From NCBI GenBank assembly GCA_016795105.1, contig JAEUIH010000024.1, positions 1 to 64,000 on the forward strand: a stretch of DNA of 64,000 nucleotides. The letters run 5' to 3'. Position 1 is the first letter of the stretch; each line of letters starts with the position of its first letter. This document shows, piece by piece, positions 8,636 through 17,680 of the stretch. Both the position numbers and the translations under genes were made by a program. The notes beneath the pieces are model-generated. The model searched no databases and had not been told where the DNA came from. It saw nothing but the letters and a program-made list of their open reading frames with translations. The DNA comes from Planctomyces sp. Lineage in GTDB: Bacteria > Planctomycetota > Planctomycetia > Planctomycetales > Planctomycetaceae.

Positions 8636-8800
8636 TTGCTTCATGCTTCCGCAAGATCTCGCGGAGAGTGGCCGACTCTGACATTATGTTCAGGATGGTC
8701 GTCAATCAGGAACAGCAACTCGGCCACAACAGCCCGCCTGGCGACTTACGTCAGATTGGCCGCGAGCATGTAGAATCTGCGTGGAAATAGATTGCCCTGA

Positions 8801-9319
8801 TCAATGTTCGCTGTTGTTCGGTGTTTGCGTTTCAAGATTCGGAGCGAGTGGTGCTGAAACAGAGGTGGTTTGGAAAATAGCGATATCAACTTCTCGCAGA
8901 GAATCGCTCAGGTCCAGTTTCAACTGGGCTGAACAATTTGACAGTCGCAACAGTTCTTCGATTGAAGAGCATCGAAGTGCGGTGACTGAATCATTACCGA
9001 ATGCAATATTCGTAAGTGCGCCATTCCTGGCAAGGTCGATTACCAGTTTGAGATTCTCCTCGGTACAATGTCCAGGCGGAATACTCACTGAATAGCGGCA
9101 AAGACTGAACGGAAGCTGAGTTGTGACGTAAATGCGGTTCTGGTTGACAACCCCCGTAAGAGGAATGGGTGTCAGTGGCGATACGATCACGCCGGACTTC
9201 TGAAGCGCAATCACAGTGGCGGTAATGTTTTCTTCGTTGGAGCGGGAGTAGAATACAAGCCCGGCAATACCAACCACCAATACGAAACAGGCAGACAAGC
9301 CGTACCGCTTACGTTTCAT
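8801..9319 (-). CDS. Hypothetical signal-anchored protein
   Basis: 172 aa from the ATG at 9319, chosen because it gives a clean signal-anchor (KRKRYG then ACFVLVVGIAGLVFY, about 8-24). Upstream in-frame ATGs at 9343 and 9367 are possible. The exported part ends in a Leu-rich segment (LKLVIDLARNGALTNIAFG, EELLRLSNCSAQLKLDL) with the feel of one or two leucine-rich repeats, and a Thr/Pro/Asn-rich tail. Family not recognised. No neighbours on the same strand. Confidence 0.55.
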   Translation of the reverse strand: MKRKRYGLSACFVLVVGIAGLVFYSRSNEENITATVIALQKSGVIVSPLTPIPLTGVVNQNRIYVTTQLPFSLCRYSVSIPPGHCTEENLKLVIDLARNGALTNIAFGNDSVTALRCSSIEELLRLSNCSAQLKLDLSDSLREVDIAIFQTTSVSAPLAPNLETQTPNNSEH

Positions 9320-9752
9320 AAGGAGCTCAAAAGATAACGACATTTTCTGAACTTGAAACAACAGCAAGCCATCAACGGAGATAGCCTATTCAAAACGGCC
9401 GATCATTGTGTAGCAGAACAATCGCACAGATTTTTTTAACAGCGTCTGCGATCGAAGTTGCTGATTTGGTTTCTCATCCGCTAACCCAAAACATGCTACC
9501 GCAGAATGGCTGATTCCTCCAGTGCAGGTTGCCAGCATGGCGTCATCGGCGTTGTTCAGGCGGGGCCGAAACCGTTAGGATGCAATTCTGATGACGTTTC
9601 GTTAAGCAGCAAATCAACGTCTGATGTCCGAAGTCACTCGAATCCTGTCTCAGGCTGAGTCGAATTATCCAACGGCAATGGAACGACTTCTTTTGTACTA
9701 CTAACAGATGAATTCTTTTTGAGCGGCAAATGTCTTTTGGGGCGAGTAGTGT

Positions 9753-9801
9753 AAGTTGTTTGGTACTGGCGTTTTGCGCAGCGAGGATGGAGGTGAGTTG
9801 A
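9753..9801 (+). repeat. Composite repeat, left module, copy A
   Basis: About 49 bp beginning AAGTTGTTTGGTACTGGCG closely matches 49841-49890 (AAGTTGTTTGCTGCTGGCG), with the similarity running to GAGTTGAT. In both places it is followed, in the same orientation, by the long inverted repeat 120-155 bp later. Confidence 0.75.
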
Positions 9802-9955
9802 TATCGTTCACCGCAAAAGCCGAAGCAAGTGGAACCGATTACGATCACCGCTGCTCTGATCACGAGCACGAGGACGATGGGTGGAATGCACCTTCAGTTA
9901 AGACCGTCCAAAACCACCCAGTCATCCGTGTCATCCCCGGTTAAGACCGTCTTGC

Positions 9956-10092
9956 AAAGTACTCATCACGCTCCGCCGTGATGACGAGTCTGTGGGTTCG
10001 CGCATGGCAGGCGACGCATGGCTGGATTGCATCCAGCGCGCGCAGGCGTTGCCAGGGTTCGCGTCATCACGGCGGAGCGTGATGAGTACTTT
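9956..10092. repeat. 137-bp inverted-repeat element, copy A (MITE/REP-like)
   Basis: Perfect 31-bp inverted arms lie at 9956-9986 (AAAGTACTCATCACGCTCCG...) and 10062-10092. Between them is an inner hairpin GCTGGAT-TGC-ATCCAGC (10020-10036) and the segment GCCAGGGTTCG. A second, slightly diverged copy is at 50011-50149. No open frame is present, so this looks like a non-autonomous mobile or structural repeat. No target-site duplication was identified. Confidence 0.8.
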
Positions 10093-10140
10093 GGGGATGA
10101 AGACTTCTCTGAATCTGCTTGATGATAATTCTTACCCGGT

Positions 10141-10488
10141 TCAGGCGTTTTTCCAGAGGCCGATGATGTTGCCATCGGGGTCAGCCAGCCAGGCGAAGGA
10201 GCCCATGCCGGGCACTTCCGTCGGCTGTACAATTGTCTTGCCCCCAAGTCTTTCGGCGTCTGTCAGGTACGCCTGCAGGTCGTCAACGTGGACGTAGATG
10301 GTAACGTAGTTGTGCGGCTCATGGCCGAGCGAGCTGATGTGGCCCTGGATGCCTTCGCTGGCACCCGTGGAGATCATGGTTGCCGGCCCGGCTGCTTCCA
10401 TCTGCCAGCCAAACAGCCCGGCAAAGAACTCCTGTGTTTTCTGACTATTGCGGCAGCCGATTTCGAAATGAACGACGGGTTGTCCCAT
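10141..10488 (-). CDS. VOC family (glyoxalase-fold) protein
   Basis: 115 aa from the ATG at 10488, chosen for GAGGAG about ten bases upstream; ATGs at 10509 and 10611 are less likely. Paired beta-alpha-beta-beta-beta modules of the VOC fold are visible: VVHFEIGCRNSQKTQEFFAG with a metal-ligand His near the start, and MGSFAWLADPDGNIIGLWK at the end with Glu replaced by neutral residues near the usual metal position. Close to proteins annotated as glyoxalase/bleomycin-resistance/dioxygenase. Substrate unknown. It ends beside the inverted repeat and follows an AraC-type gene on the same strand (gap 119 bp), suggesting a regulator-target pair. Confidence 0.88.
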   Translation of the reverse strand: MGQPVVHFEIGCRNSQKTQEFFAGLFGWQMEAAGPATMISTGASEGIQGHISSLGHEPHNYVTIYVHVDDLQAYLTDAERLGGKTIVQPTEVPGMGSFAWLADPDGNIIGLWKNA

Positions 10489-10607
10489 AAGTTGATTCTC
10501 CTCAATCATTAAACGAGTGACAGCGAGCGACTTGCCCACCGCCGAAACTATGCAGGAGTAGCCTATGAAGCGACGATTTTCGCGTATTGGAAAAATCCGA
10601 CATGCGA

Positions 10608-11405
10608 TCAAGATTGCGTGAAGCAGCGGCCAAACTCAGACTGAGCCGCCAAAAACGCTGTCGGCGACTGGCCCGCAAACTGCCTGAAGTCGCGGATCAA
10701 ATGAGATTGATCGAAGAACCCGCAGTCGAGCGCGATGCTCGACCACGGCGTCGAACTCTGCAGGCAGTCGAAGATGGCCCGGAAGCGAACGATCCGGCAC
10801 AGGAACTTCGGCGACAGGCCGACAGAGACCAGGAACCGACGCTCGAGTTGTCTGGCCGTAAGTTCTGCATACTGAGCAAGTTGATCGGGCGTGATTTGTC
10901 CGCCACTTGCAAGAATCGCCTGCACGCTTTGCTGTACGACGGTATCCAAAGCGCATCGCTCGGCCAGCTTACGTTCGAGAAACGCGGCCAGATGGCTGAC
11001 TCGTTCTCCATCAGAGCCGGCGTCGGCGATTCGTTCCCGCAGAGTCGAGTCTTTGCAAACCGTGTCCAGAGGAATTCGTTGGTCCACCAGTTCGCGCATG
11101 GGCACGCCAAGAAACGGGAAAAGTCCATACGCCTGAAACCGGGCGGCAACCATGCCGACGCGGCCAGTTGGGTGAAGCAGGAGTGGGCGAGTCAATTGCC
11201 CGGCAACGATGACATCCGATTGGATAATCTTGCGTCCGGCGGCGTCTTCCGCGAAACGGTCCCCGTAGTGAACGATGATTTCCGGACACCCATCAGGCAC
11301 GATTGCATCCATCGCGCCATCAGGTGCCGGTGAATCTTCAAGGAGCCAAAAGCACTTTACCCAGGGCGCGAGAGATTCGCTGGGGGGAAATTCCTGGTAT
11401 CGCAC
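10608..11405 (-). CDS. AraC family transcriptional regulator
   Basis: 265 aa. The N-terminal half (about 1-130) is the DUF6597-type sensor seen in this subfamily: SLAPWVKCFWLLE, IVPDGCPEIIVHYGDRF, and ARFQAYGLFPFLGVPM. The C-terminal AraC HTH (about 165-260) has two helix-turn-helices: ELTARQLERRFLVSVGLSPKF and the second with SIALDCGFFDQSHLIRDF followed by the conserved GQSPTAF. Ligand unknown. Likely regulates the VOC gene just downstream and possibly itself. Opposite-strand open frames here are shadows. Confidence 0.93.
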   Translation of the reverse strand: MRYQEFPPSESLAPWVKCFWLLEDSPAPDGAMDAIVPDGCPEIIVHYGDRFAEDAAGRKIIQSDVIVAGQLTRPLLLHPTGRVGMVAARFQAYGLFPFLGVPMRELVDQRIPLDTVCKDSTLRERIADAGSDGERVSHLAAFLERKLAERCALDTVVQQSVQAILASGGQITPDQLAQYAELTARQLERRFLVSVGLSPKFLCRIVRFRAIFDCLQSSTPWSSIALDCGFFDQSHLIRDFRQFAGQSPTAFLAAQSEFGRCFTQS

Positions 11406-11713
11406 GAAACCTCCAGCAAATAGAACGAACCTTCGGGAATCTGCAGATCAATTGGTCAAGTTCATCGCAATGTGAATGCTATTCCACAACAACGAATTAC
11501 ACCAACAAGTGGTTCATCGCGAAATCAGGTATGCAGCATAACCGGAGCAGGTTCTCGAATCAAAACTCCAAACACCAGCACTTAGGACCAATGTACCGGC
11601 CGTTTCCGTGTTACACTGAGAAGCCTAAAAATTGGTACGCCAACGTCTTTCGATAACGGTACCTGAGGCAGGACGCCGTTTTCCTTCTCCGCTGTTGACT
11701 GCTCGAGGTATCC
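11406..11713. other. Divergent promoter region
   Basis: 308 bp between the minus-strand AraC gene and the plus-strand ECF sigma gene at 11714. It must hold both promoters. No repeat, operator or small gene was recognised. Confidence 0.4.
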
Positions 11714-12316
11714 GTGACTGATGTCTCTGGATTTTTGCACCGGCTGGACGACGACGACCCGGAGGCCATTCGCGAACTCTTCGCCACAGTCTACGGTGAG
11801 CTTCACAGGATGGCGACTCGCCAGCTGCAGTTCGAGCAACCCGGTCAGACTTTGCAGGCCACTGCATTGGTGCATGAAGCATGGTTGAAGCTCATGATGC
11901 CCATAGCGAACATGTCCGATGGGCGCATACAGGCGGACGTTGCCGGCACCTCAGAGGATTATCGTCAATGGAAATGTCGCAGTCACTTCTTCGGAGCTGC
12001 GGCCGAAGCGATGCGACGAATACTGGTCGATAATGCTCGCCGCCGGAATCGACTCAAACGAGGCGGCGATCTGAAACGTACGGCGATCAATCTTGATGCT
12101 GTGGCGGAAACTCAGGACGACGAGATACTCGAGGTTCTGGATGAAGCATTGCAGAAATTCGCAACGATCGACGCGACCGCGTGCGAGTTGGTCAAACTGC
12201 GATACTTCGCGGGACTGTCTCTGCCTGAAGCCGGAAAGGTCCTGAACATTGCCCCTCGCACTGCCGATCGGCTTTGGGCCTATGCCAAAGCATGGCTGTT
12301 GAGGGAGATTCAATAG
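11714..12316 (+). CDS. ECF sigma factor (TIGR02999-like)
   Basis: 200 aa starting with GTG at 11714 behind GAGGTATCC. Region 2 is about 10-110, with GELHRMATRQLQFEQPGQTLQATALVHEAW (a hallmark of this subfamily) and FFGAAAEAMRRILVDNARRR. Region 4 is about 135-195, with ELVKLRYFAGLSLPEA and PRTADRLWAYAKAWL as the recognition helix. This group is strongly expanded in Planctomycetes and Acidobacteria and is normally followed by a transmembrane Ser/Thr kinase; here the kinase gene starts 224 bp later on the same strand. No Cys-based anti-sigma is encoded between them. Confidence 0.95.
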   Translation: MTDVSGFLHRLDDDDPEAIRELFATVYGELHRMATRQLQFEQPGQTLQATALVHEAWLKLMMPIANMSDGRIQADVAGTSEDYRQWKCRSHFFGAAAEAMRRILVDNARRRNRLKRGGDLKRTAINLDAVAETQDDEILEVLDEALQKFATIDATACELVKLRYFAGLSLPEAGKVLNIAPRTADRLWAYAKAWLLREIQ

Positions 12317-12540
12317 CCGGAATCGTGAGACTCAGGAAGATGAAAAAGCGTGAATGAATCTCCTGAACTCTTGCAAATTCGGCCCAAAACAGGTTCCTCG
12401 GAAAATCTCTTCTGATTTTTGGCGCGATTCTAAAGCAGATAGCGCCATGGTTTTCCGGAGGCGGAAGCGTTGACCGAAGAGCGGCTTTGGTCAGAATGCC
12501 GGGATCGCCCCCTACAGCTGGAATCCGGACCGAGCGAACC

Positions 12541-14652
12541 ATGACAGAACGCACCATCTTTCTAGCGGCGATTGACATTAGTGATCCAGCCGAACGAGCG
12601 GCATATGTGGAAAAGACCTGTGGTGGCGATGCAAAACTTCGGGCTCAGGTTGAACAGTTGCTTAGACATCATGAGGTGTCCAGCCAGTTCCTCGAAAAGC
12701 CAGCTGGAGCCAGCAGCTCTGCCGTCGAGATGACCATCGTAAGCAATAGTGCTGACGAAGAAGAGGATCAGAACTCGTCTGGCATGTCCGGAGAAGAGGA
12801 GCTGCGGAAGTATCTGCAGCCGACATCGCGTCCGGGCTGGCTCGGCCAGTTGGCTCACTATGAGATTGAGCAGATTCTTGGCCGCGGTGCGTTTGGAATC
12901 GTCGTCAAAGCGTTCGATGAGAAACTGCATCGAATCGTCGCGATCAAGCTGATGAACCCGGAACTGGCCTCCACATCGCCGCCTCGCAAACGCTTTCTGC
13001 GAGAAGCTCGGACCGCTGCCGCGGTGAGGAATGAGTACATCGTCGGCATTCACGCCGTGGAAGAAGAACCGCTGCCGTATCTGGTGATGGAATATGTTTC
13101 GGGGATGACTCTTCAACAGCGGCTGGATCAGAACGGACCGCTGGAACTTTCCGAGATCCTGCAAATCGGGCAACAGGTCTCCGCTGGTCTGGCAGCGGCT
13201 CATGCGGCGAACCTGATTCATCGTGACATTAAGCCGTCAAATATTCTCCTCGAATCAGGCATTGAAAACCGAGCAAAGATATCCGACTTCGGGCTGGCGC
13301 GAGCCGTTGATGACGCCAGTCTGACAACCAGCGGTCTGATTGCCGGCACGCCAATGTACATGGCTCCGGAGCAGGCTCGAGGCGAAGTCCTGGATCATCG
13401 TGCCGACCTGTTCAGTCTGGGCAGTGTGCTTTACCAGATGGTCAGCGGCCGACCTCCGTTTCGAGCGTCGAATACCGTGGCCGTGTTGAAGCGAGTTTGT
13501 GAGGATACTCCAAGACCGATCGAAGATGTCATTCCCGGCACCCCAGACTGGCTCTGCACAATTATTATGCGTCTGCTGGAAAAGAAACCAGCCGATCGTT
13601 TTCAGACTGCCAAAGAAGTGGCCGACCTGTTTGCCCGCTGTCAGGCGGAACTGCAGCTCAACGGCCACGTGACGTGCGTTCAAAGTCACAACCTTGCTCG
13701 GCGAGATGACGCGTCCCCATCGGGTCAATCCGCGTCGCCACATGAAAGTACTCAGCCGAGTGCCACAGAACACGGTTCGTCTCGGCGGAACGAGATGACC
13801 ACATCGAAACGCTCCTCGATGCTCTACGGCATTCTGCTCGGTGTGATGATGCTTTTACCTATCCTGTTTGGGAAGCAATTGAGTTCGTACATGAATGCCT
13901 GGATCTGGCCAGCAATTCCGACGCTGCCGGCAGCAACTGTTTCCGGGGGTCTTGAGTTCGATGGCAAAGATGATTTCGTCAGTGTTGAAGCTGTCGGCTG
14001 GTCATATCCACAGTTTACCATTGAAGCTTTCGTCACATCGGCATCAGATAGCGATAACGGAACTATTGTGCATCTTGGCAGCGGCGGAGAAAATCCGGAG
14101 TGGATGTCGATCTACGATGACCATCAAGCCGACCTGGGCAAACGACTGAGCGGTGCAGCAATTCAAGGCAAAACTCCCTTCGCCAACGCATCAGCACCGA
14201 TCACCACTGGCGTTCGTCAGCATCGAGTTTTGGTGTTCGATGGCCGTTTCATGCATTACTACGTGAACGGAATCTGGCAGGCGAAGCGATTTGCAGAGGC
14301 TCACGAAGGTCTGATGTGGAAAATGAAGAACTTACGGATCGGTTGCGATGGCACAGAGCGACGATTCTTTCAGGGCCGCATTGATCAGGTTCGTATTTCC
14401 CGCATCGCTCGATACGACAACAACTTTGCTCCGATCGCGAGTTTGACCAGTGATGATTCGACTTTGGCATTGTACAACTTCGATGAAGGCACGGGTGATG
14501 TTCTGAGAGACGCGACCGGCAATGGCCATGACGGAAAGATCGTTGGCGCAAAGTGGGTCAGGTCGAAAGCAGGAAATCTGTCCCCCGGACCGCAGTCACC
14601 GACCTCAGCAACATCAGGAAGCCTGGGCGAACTTTCTCAAATTTCCGATTGA
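12541..14652 (+). CDS. Transmembrane Ser/Thr protein kinase with LamG domain, C-terminally truncated
   Basis: 703 aa from the ATG at 12541 (an upstream GTG/ATG run reads like spacer). Domains: helical N-terminus typical of the family (AAIDISDPAERAAYVEKTCGG); kinase about 108-370 with GRGAFG (114-119), ATP Lys in VAIKLM, catalytic HRDIKPSN (about 227), DFGLA (about 249) and MAPEQA; a membrane helix about 420-438; then a LamG/concanavalin-like extracellular domain (about 460-655, FTIEAFVTSASD, FQGRIDQVRISRIARYD). All catalytic residues are present. It ends 22 aa after LamG because of a frameshift: an FGE-type domain that should follow is in another frame (see 14606-15050). Partner of the sigma gene at 11714. 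Confidence 0.88.
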   Translation: MTERTIFLAAIDISDPAERAAYVEKTCGGDAKLRAQVEQLLRHHEVSSQFLEKPAGASSSAVEMTIVSNSADEEEDQNSSGMSGEEELRKYLQPTSRPGWLGQLAHYEIEQILGRGAFGIVVKAFDEKLHRIVAIKLMNPELASTSPPRKRFLREARTAAAVRNEYIVGIHAVEEEPLPYLVMEYVSGMTLQQRLDQNGPLELSEILQIGQQVSAGLAAAHAANLIHRDIKPSNILLESGIENRAKISDFGLARAVDDASLTTSGLIAGTPMYMAPEQARGEVLDHRADLFSLGSVLYQMVSGRPPFRASNTVAVLKRVCEDTPRPIEDVIPGTPDWLCTIIMRLLEKKPADRFQTAKEVADLFARCQAELQLNGHVTCVQSHNLARRDDASPSGQSASPHESTQPSATEHGSSRRNEMTTSKRSSMLYGILLGVMMLLPILFGKQLSSYMNAWIWPAIPTLPAATVSGGLEFDGKDDFVSVEAVGWSYPQFTIEAFVTSASDSDNGTIVHLGSGGENPEWMSIYDDHQADLGKRLSGAAIQGKTPFANASAPITTGVRQHRVLVFDGRFMHYYVNGIWQAKRFAEAHEGLMWKMKNLRIGCDGTERRFFQGRIDQVRISRIARYDNNFAPIASLTSDDSTLALYNFDEGTGDVLRDATGNGHDGKIVGAKWVRSKAGNLSPGPQSPTSATSGSLGELSQISD

Positions 14653-15050
14653 GCACACTAACTCCATCGGCATGAGGTTCAAACTGATTCCGCCTGATGA
14701 ATTCATGATGGGGAGCTCACCGGAGGAAATTGTGCAGTCTCTTGGATCAGCTGGCGGCGATCAACAGAAAAAACTACTGGCAGCCTGGACCTATGAGAAT
14801 TCCGGCGAGCGTACTCATGTGGTGGGTGAACTGAAAGAAAATCCATTCGGTCTGTACGATGTGCATGGCAATGTCTGGGAATGGGTGCAGGATGGCTGGG
14901 ATCGGACGTTTTACAGCCAGCTTCAGGGACAGCTCGCCGTTGACCCCATCAAGCCCTCGATCGACATCTCGTTGTCCGGAAACTGCCGCATACTCCGGCA
15001 CGTTAATCGGCTTTCGAGTATCACTGACCGTGGACGCTGGTGGCAGGTGA
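14606..15050 (+). pseudogene. Out-of-frame FGE-sulfatase (SUMF1-like) domain of the upstream kinase
   Basis: In frame 2 from about 14606 comes QEAWANFLKFPIEHTNSIGM, the usual linker into an FGE-type domain, then FKLIPPDEFMMGSSPEE, and ENPFGLYDVHGNVWEWVQD (about 14839-14895). The middle of the domain (about 150-200 aa, including the active-site region) is missing between MMGSSPEE and AAWTYENSGERTHVVG. The closing GFRVSLTVDAGG lies in yet another frame (15012-15047) with the stop at 15048. At least two frameshifts and a deletion are needed. The same kinase-LamG-FGE architecture is common in planctomycetes, so this was once one protein with 12541-14652. Confidence 0.85.
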
Positions 15051-15334
15051 AGAGTAGTGAGTCAGAACTCTATTTCTGCCGCAGTTTGATTGCCAAGTTG
15101 GTCTATGTTGTGTTTGTTCTGTTTGAGGGCAGCGACGTTTTGATGAAGAGTCACGTATGTCGCCGCTGCGTTTCTCACCCTCTGCCCGTGTTTCTCGGTG
15201 GTTATAAACTGCTCCGATGCAAAGACGCATGCAGCATGCTCGCACGGCCGGCCATCTGGGAGGCCAGATCAATCGCAAGTACCGGTAACCATGTCAACCG
15301 CACAAGCCGTTGGCGAAGAAATGCGATACTGAGT

Positions 15335-17041
15335 CTATTCTGCGGAATAGATCGTCCTGCCTTCCTTAATCGTCTCCAAGACCCTGAGATCCGCGAGGCT
15401 GAGGATTGGAACCTTGTGTGGGTTTTTGTCGAGCACAACAAAGTCCGCCAGCTTACCCACTTCGATTGAACCTCGGTTGTTCTCCTCATAATGCTGATAG
15501 GCTGGCCAAATCGTCAGGGACTTCAGGGCGACATCGACTGGAATACATTGTCCAGCTCCAAGAATGTCACCACTTCTGGTTCGGCGTGTGACGACTGAGG
15601 ACAGGATTCGAATTGCGCTGGGCAGCGCCACCGGCGCGTCGTGATGTTGAGAGAAGATCATGCCTCGTCGCAGGGCAGAACGAGCAGGGCTGATCCGTTC
15701 CGCACGCTCAGATCCCAGCACAGAATCTCTGTGCCAGTCTCCCCAATAGTAGCAGTGCATACCGAACAACGACGGAATCACACCAAACTCCTGCATCTGA
15801 TCGAGCTGATCTTCACGCACGGTTTGGCAGTGGATCATCACATCACGGCGATCAGGGCCGACGCCGAATTTTGTGCGAGCCTCTTTAATTCCCCCCAGCA
15901 TCATGTCGCTGGCAGCGTCACCATTGCAGTGACAGATGAACTGCCAGCCTTTTTCATAACACAACGCAACTTTTCGGTTTGCGTCGGCAATGGGCATCGC
16001 CGGATATCCGACGAAGCTCGCTGGCAAACCGTGCGGCGGAACCAAATACGGCTGAGACAGGAACGCAGTTTTCCCCTGAGGTGAACCATCGAGGCTGATC
16101 TTGACTCCGGCAATCCGATAGCCGTTCTTCATGGTCTTGCTGTACCACGGCGTATCCAGCCCGAAAGGCTTTTCGTTGGACGAGATATCGGGATAGCTGA
16201 TCACGTCGATCAGCATCTTTTTGCTTTCCGCCAATCGCATCCAGCACTGATCAACGGGTGCGATGGCGCGGCCTTCCTGAGCCATGGTGTAACCATGCGC
16301 GGCGTACAGTTTCATGCCAGCCTGAGCAAGTCCGTCAAATTCGGCTTCACCCATTCTTGGCATGACTTTCATCAAGGCAGCGTAGTGAATCGTTTCTTCC
16401 AGCACGCCGTCGGGCGTCTTGCCGTCTGATTCGCGGCGGATCACGCCACCCACTGGATTGGCCGTTGCTGCCGTGATACCAGCCAACTCAAGTGCCTTCG
16501 TGTTCGCAGCGCCAAGATGGCTCGACTGATGTATGATGTATACAGGCAGATCTTTAGAAACCGTGTCAAGTTCATGTCGAGTGGGATGTCGCTGTTCCTT
16601 CAACTGCGCGTCGTCGTAACCGAATCCCAGTATGATCCCGTACTTCTTTGCAGTCTCGGAGGCTGCATACTTCTTCAGTTCGGCAACAACGCCGGGAATG
16701 TCTGTGACGGTATAATCAGGCGGAGCCAAAAGATTGGCAGATGCCGCCTGCAGACCTGTGCCAAAACAATGCCCATGGCCGTCAATGAACCCCGGAAGCA
16801 GCGTCTTTCCACTCAGATCGATTAGCTTCGTGTTGTTGCCCTTGTGCTTCAGCACCTCGCTTTTCTCACCAACAGCCACGATTCTTCCACCAGCAACGGC
16901 CACTGCTTCAGCGGTTGGATGCTTGTCGTCGATCGTAATCACGTCGCCTCCGTGATAGATCACGTCGGCCTCTTGTCCTTGCGCAGAGCACGAGGTTAAT
17001 ACCAGGAGAAATCCAGACAACAAGGCACTTGCAGTCTTCAT
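15335..17041 (-). CDS. Amidohydrolase (YtcJ-like, amidohydrolase family 3), exported
   Basis: 568 aa from the ATG at 17041, preceded by AAAGGA; the frame extends upstream but without a signal peptide. N-terminus ASALLSGFLLVLTSCSAQGQ is a lipoprotein-type signal with lipobox LTSC. The metal-binding HxH is in PGFIDGHGHCFGTG (about 85-98), and the family block HPTAEAVAVAGGRIVAVG precedes it. Further catalytic His residues occur in HQSSHLGAANTKALELAG, ICHCNGDAA and MIHCQTV, and the end has VDVALKSLTIWPAYQHYEE and GSIEVGKLADFVVLDKNP. Predicted metal-dependent hydrolase of C-N bonds in the periplasm; substrate unknown. Its left end abuts the decayed region. Confidence 0.92.
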   Translation of the reverse strand: MKTASALLSGFLLVLTSCSAQGQEADVIYHGGDVITIDDKHPTAEAVAVAGGRIVAVGEKSEVLKHKGNNTKLIDLSGKTLLPGFIDGHGHCFGTGLQAASANLLAPPDYTVTDIPGVVAELKKYAASETAKKYGIILGFGYDDAQLKEQRHPTRHELDTVSKDLPVYIIHQSSHLGAANTKALELAGITAATANPVGGVIRRESDGKTPDGVLEETIHYAALMKVMPRMGEAEFDGLAQAGMKLYAAHGYTMAQEGRAIAPVDQCWMRLAESKKMLIDVISYPDISSNEKPFGLDTPWYSKTMKNGYRIAGVKISLDGSPQGKTAFLSQPYLVPPHGLPASFVGYPAMPIADANRKVALCYEKGWQFICHCNGDAASDMMLGGIKEARTKFGVGPDRRDVMIHCQTVREDQLDQMQEFGVIPSLFGMHCYYWGDWHRDSVLGSERAERISPARSALRRGMIFSQHHDAPVALPSAIRILSSVVTRRTRSGDILGAGQCIPVDVALKSLTIWPAYQHYEENNRGSIEVGKLADFVVLDKNPHKVPILSLADLRVLETIKEGRTIYSAE

Positions 17042-17262
17042 TGTCGTCCTTTCGGGACGTAACTGTGTTGATGAAATACGATCCGGAACTTTAACGGCAA
17101 GACGATCCTGTTGACAAATAGTGTGAATACCGTCCACAGCAAATTCACGCAATCGATTTCGTTGCCGCGTCTGTAGGGAAATCGTGAGTCAGACGTTTAC
17201 GCCTGGGGTGCCAGGAATTTGAAGAGGGAATCTGGCTTGAGGTTCTTTGTCTAGTCATTCGC

Positions 17263-17589
17263 GATGCAGCCACATGTTCGTGTCCATATCCGACACGAAC
17301 CAGTCCATCGTGCGGCGCTGTTCGCAATGACGGCCAGCCTCCAGCTGACAAGTGTTAAGATCCGCATGGTGATCTGCACCATACGGAGTCGAAAGAGAGT
17401 CGTCGAGCTTTGTCGAAGGAAGTCCATCAACCAATTCGTTTGCAAAAAAGGCTGGCCGCCGGGTGTTATTCCATCAACAAGAACTCGGGCGATATTTGGA
17501 TGATTCATAATCGCGAGCGTTTGCCGTTCCTGCTCAAATCTCGCGAGAACCATCAAGGACTTGCCAGAACGTTGGACATTGTCTGTCAA
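17263..17589 (-). pseudogene. Ser/Thr kinase relic
   Basis: The minus strand encodes RFEQERQTLAIMNHPNIARVL, TPGGQPF - the alphaC-helix and beta4/beta5 region of planctomycete kinases. A frameshift near 17437 moves the continuing NELVDGLPS into the next frame, which then runs to a stop at 17263-17265 through an unrelated-looking tail (DWFVSDMDTNMWLHRE). The Gly-rich loop, catalytic loop and C-lobe are gone. No start signal. Probably the debris of a kinase gene that once paired with a sigma factor. Confidence 0.65.
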
Positions 17590-17680
17590 CTCCCATACAT
17601 CCCGACGTAATAGTTCCTGAAGTGTGCCTCAATACCATCGTTTTTGAAATTCAAACTCTGCCAGCAGGGGGATTCATCCA

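Larger units (their letters stand above)
9320..10140. other. Intergenic region carrying a composite repeat
   Basis: No gene is supported. The region holds a ~50-bp repeat at 9753-9801 and a long inverted-repeat element at 9956-10092, both with a second copy near 49.8-50.1 kb. A minus-strand frame across 9543-9869 reads through the first repeat and is judged non-coding. Confidence 0.6.

Noticed and set aside
9543-9869. 108-aa minus-strand open frame
   Set aside because: It translates through the repeated module; the shared residues with the frame at 49822-50010 come from the repeat itself.
12562-13221. 219-aa minus-strand open frame
   Set aside because: Antisense to the kinase domain of 12541-14652, with no independent features.
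14522-15469. A 315-aa open frame as an intact FGE-family gene
   Set aside because: The FGE-like domain lacks its central active-site part, its end is in another frame, and the frame continues into unrelated sequence. Treated as a pseudogene piece.
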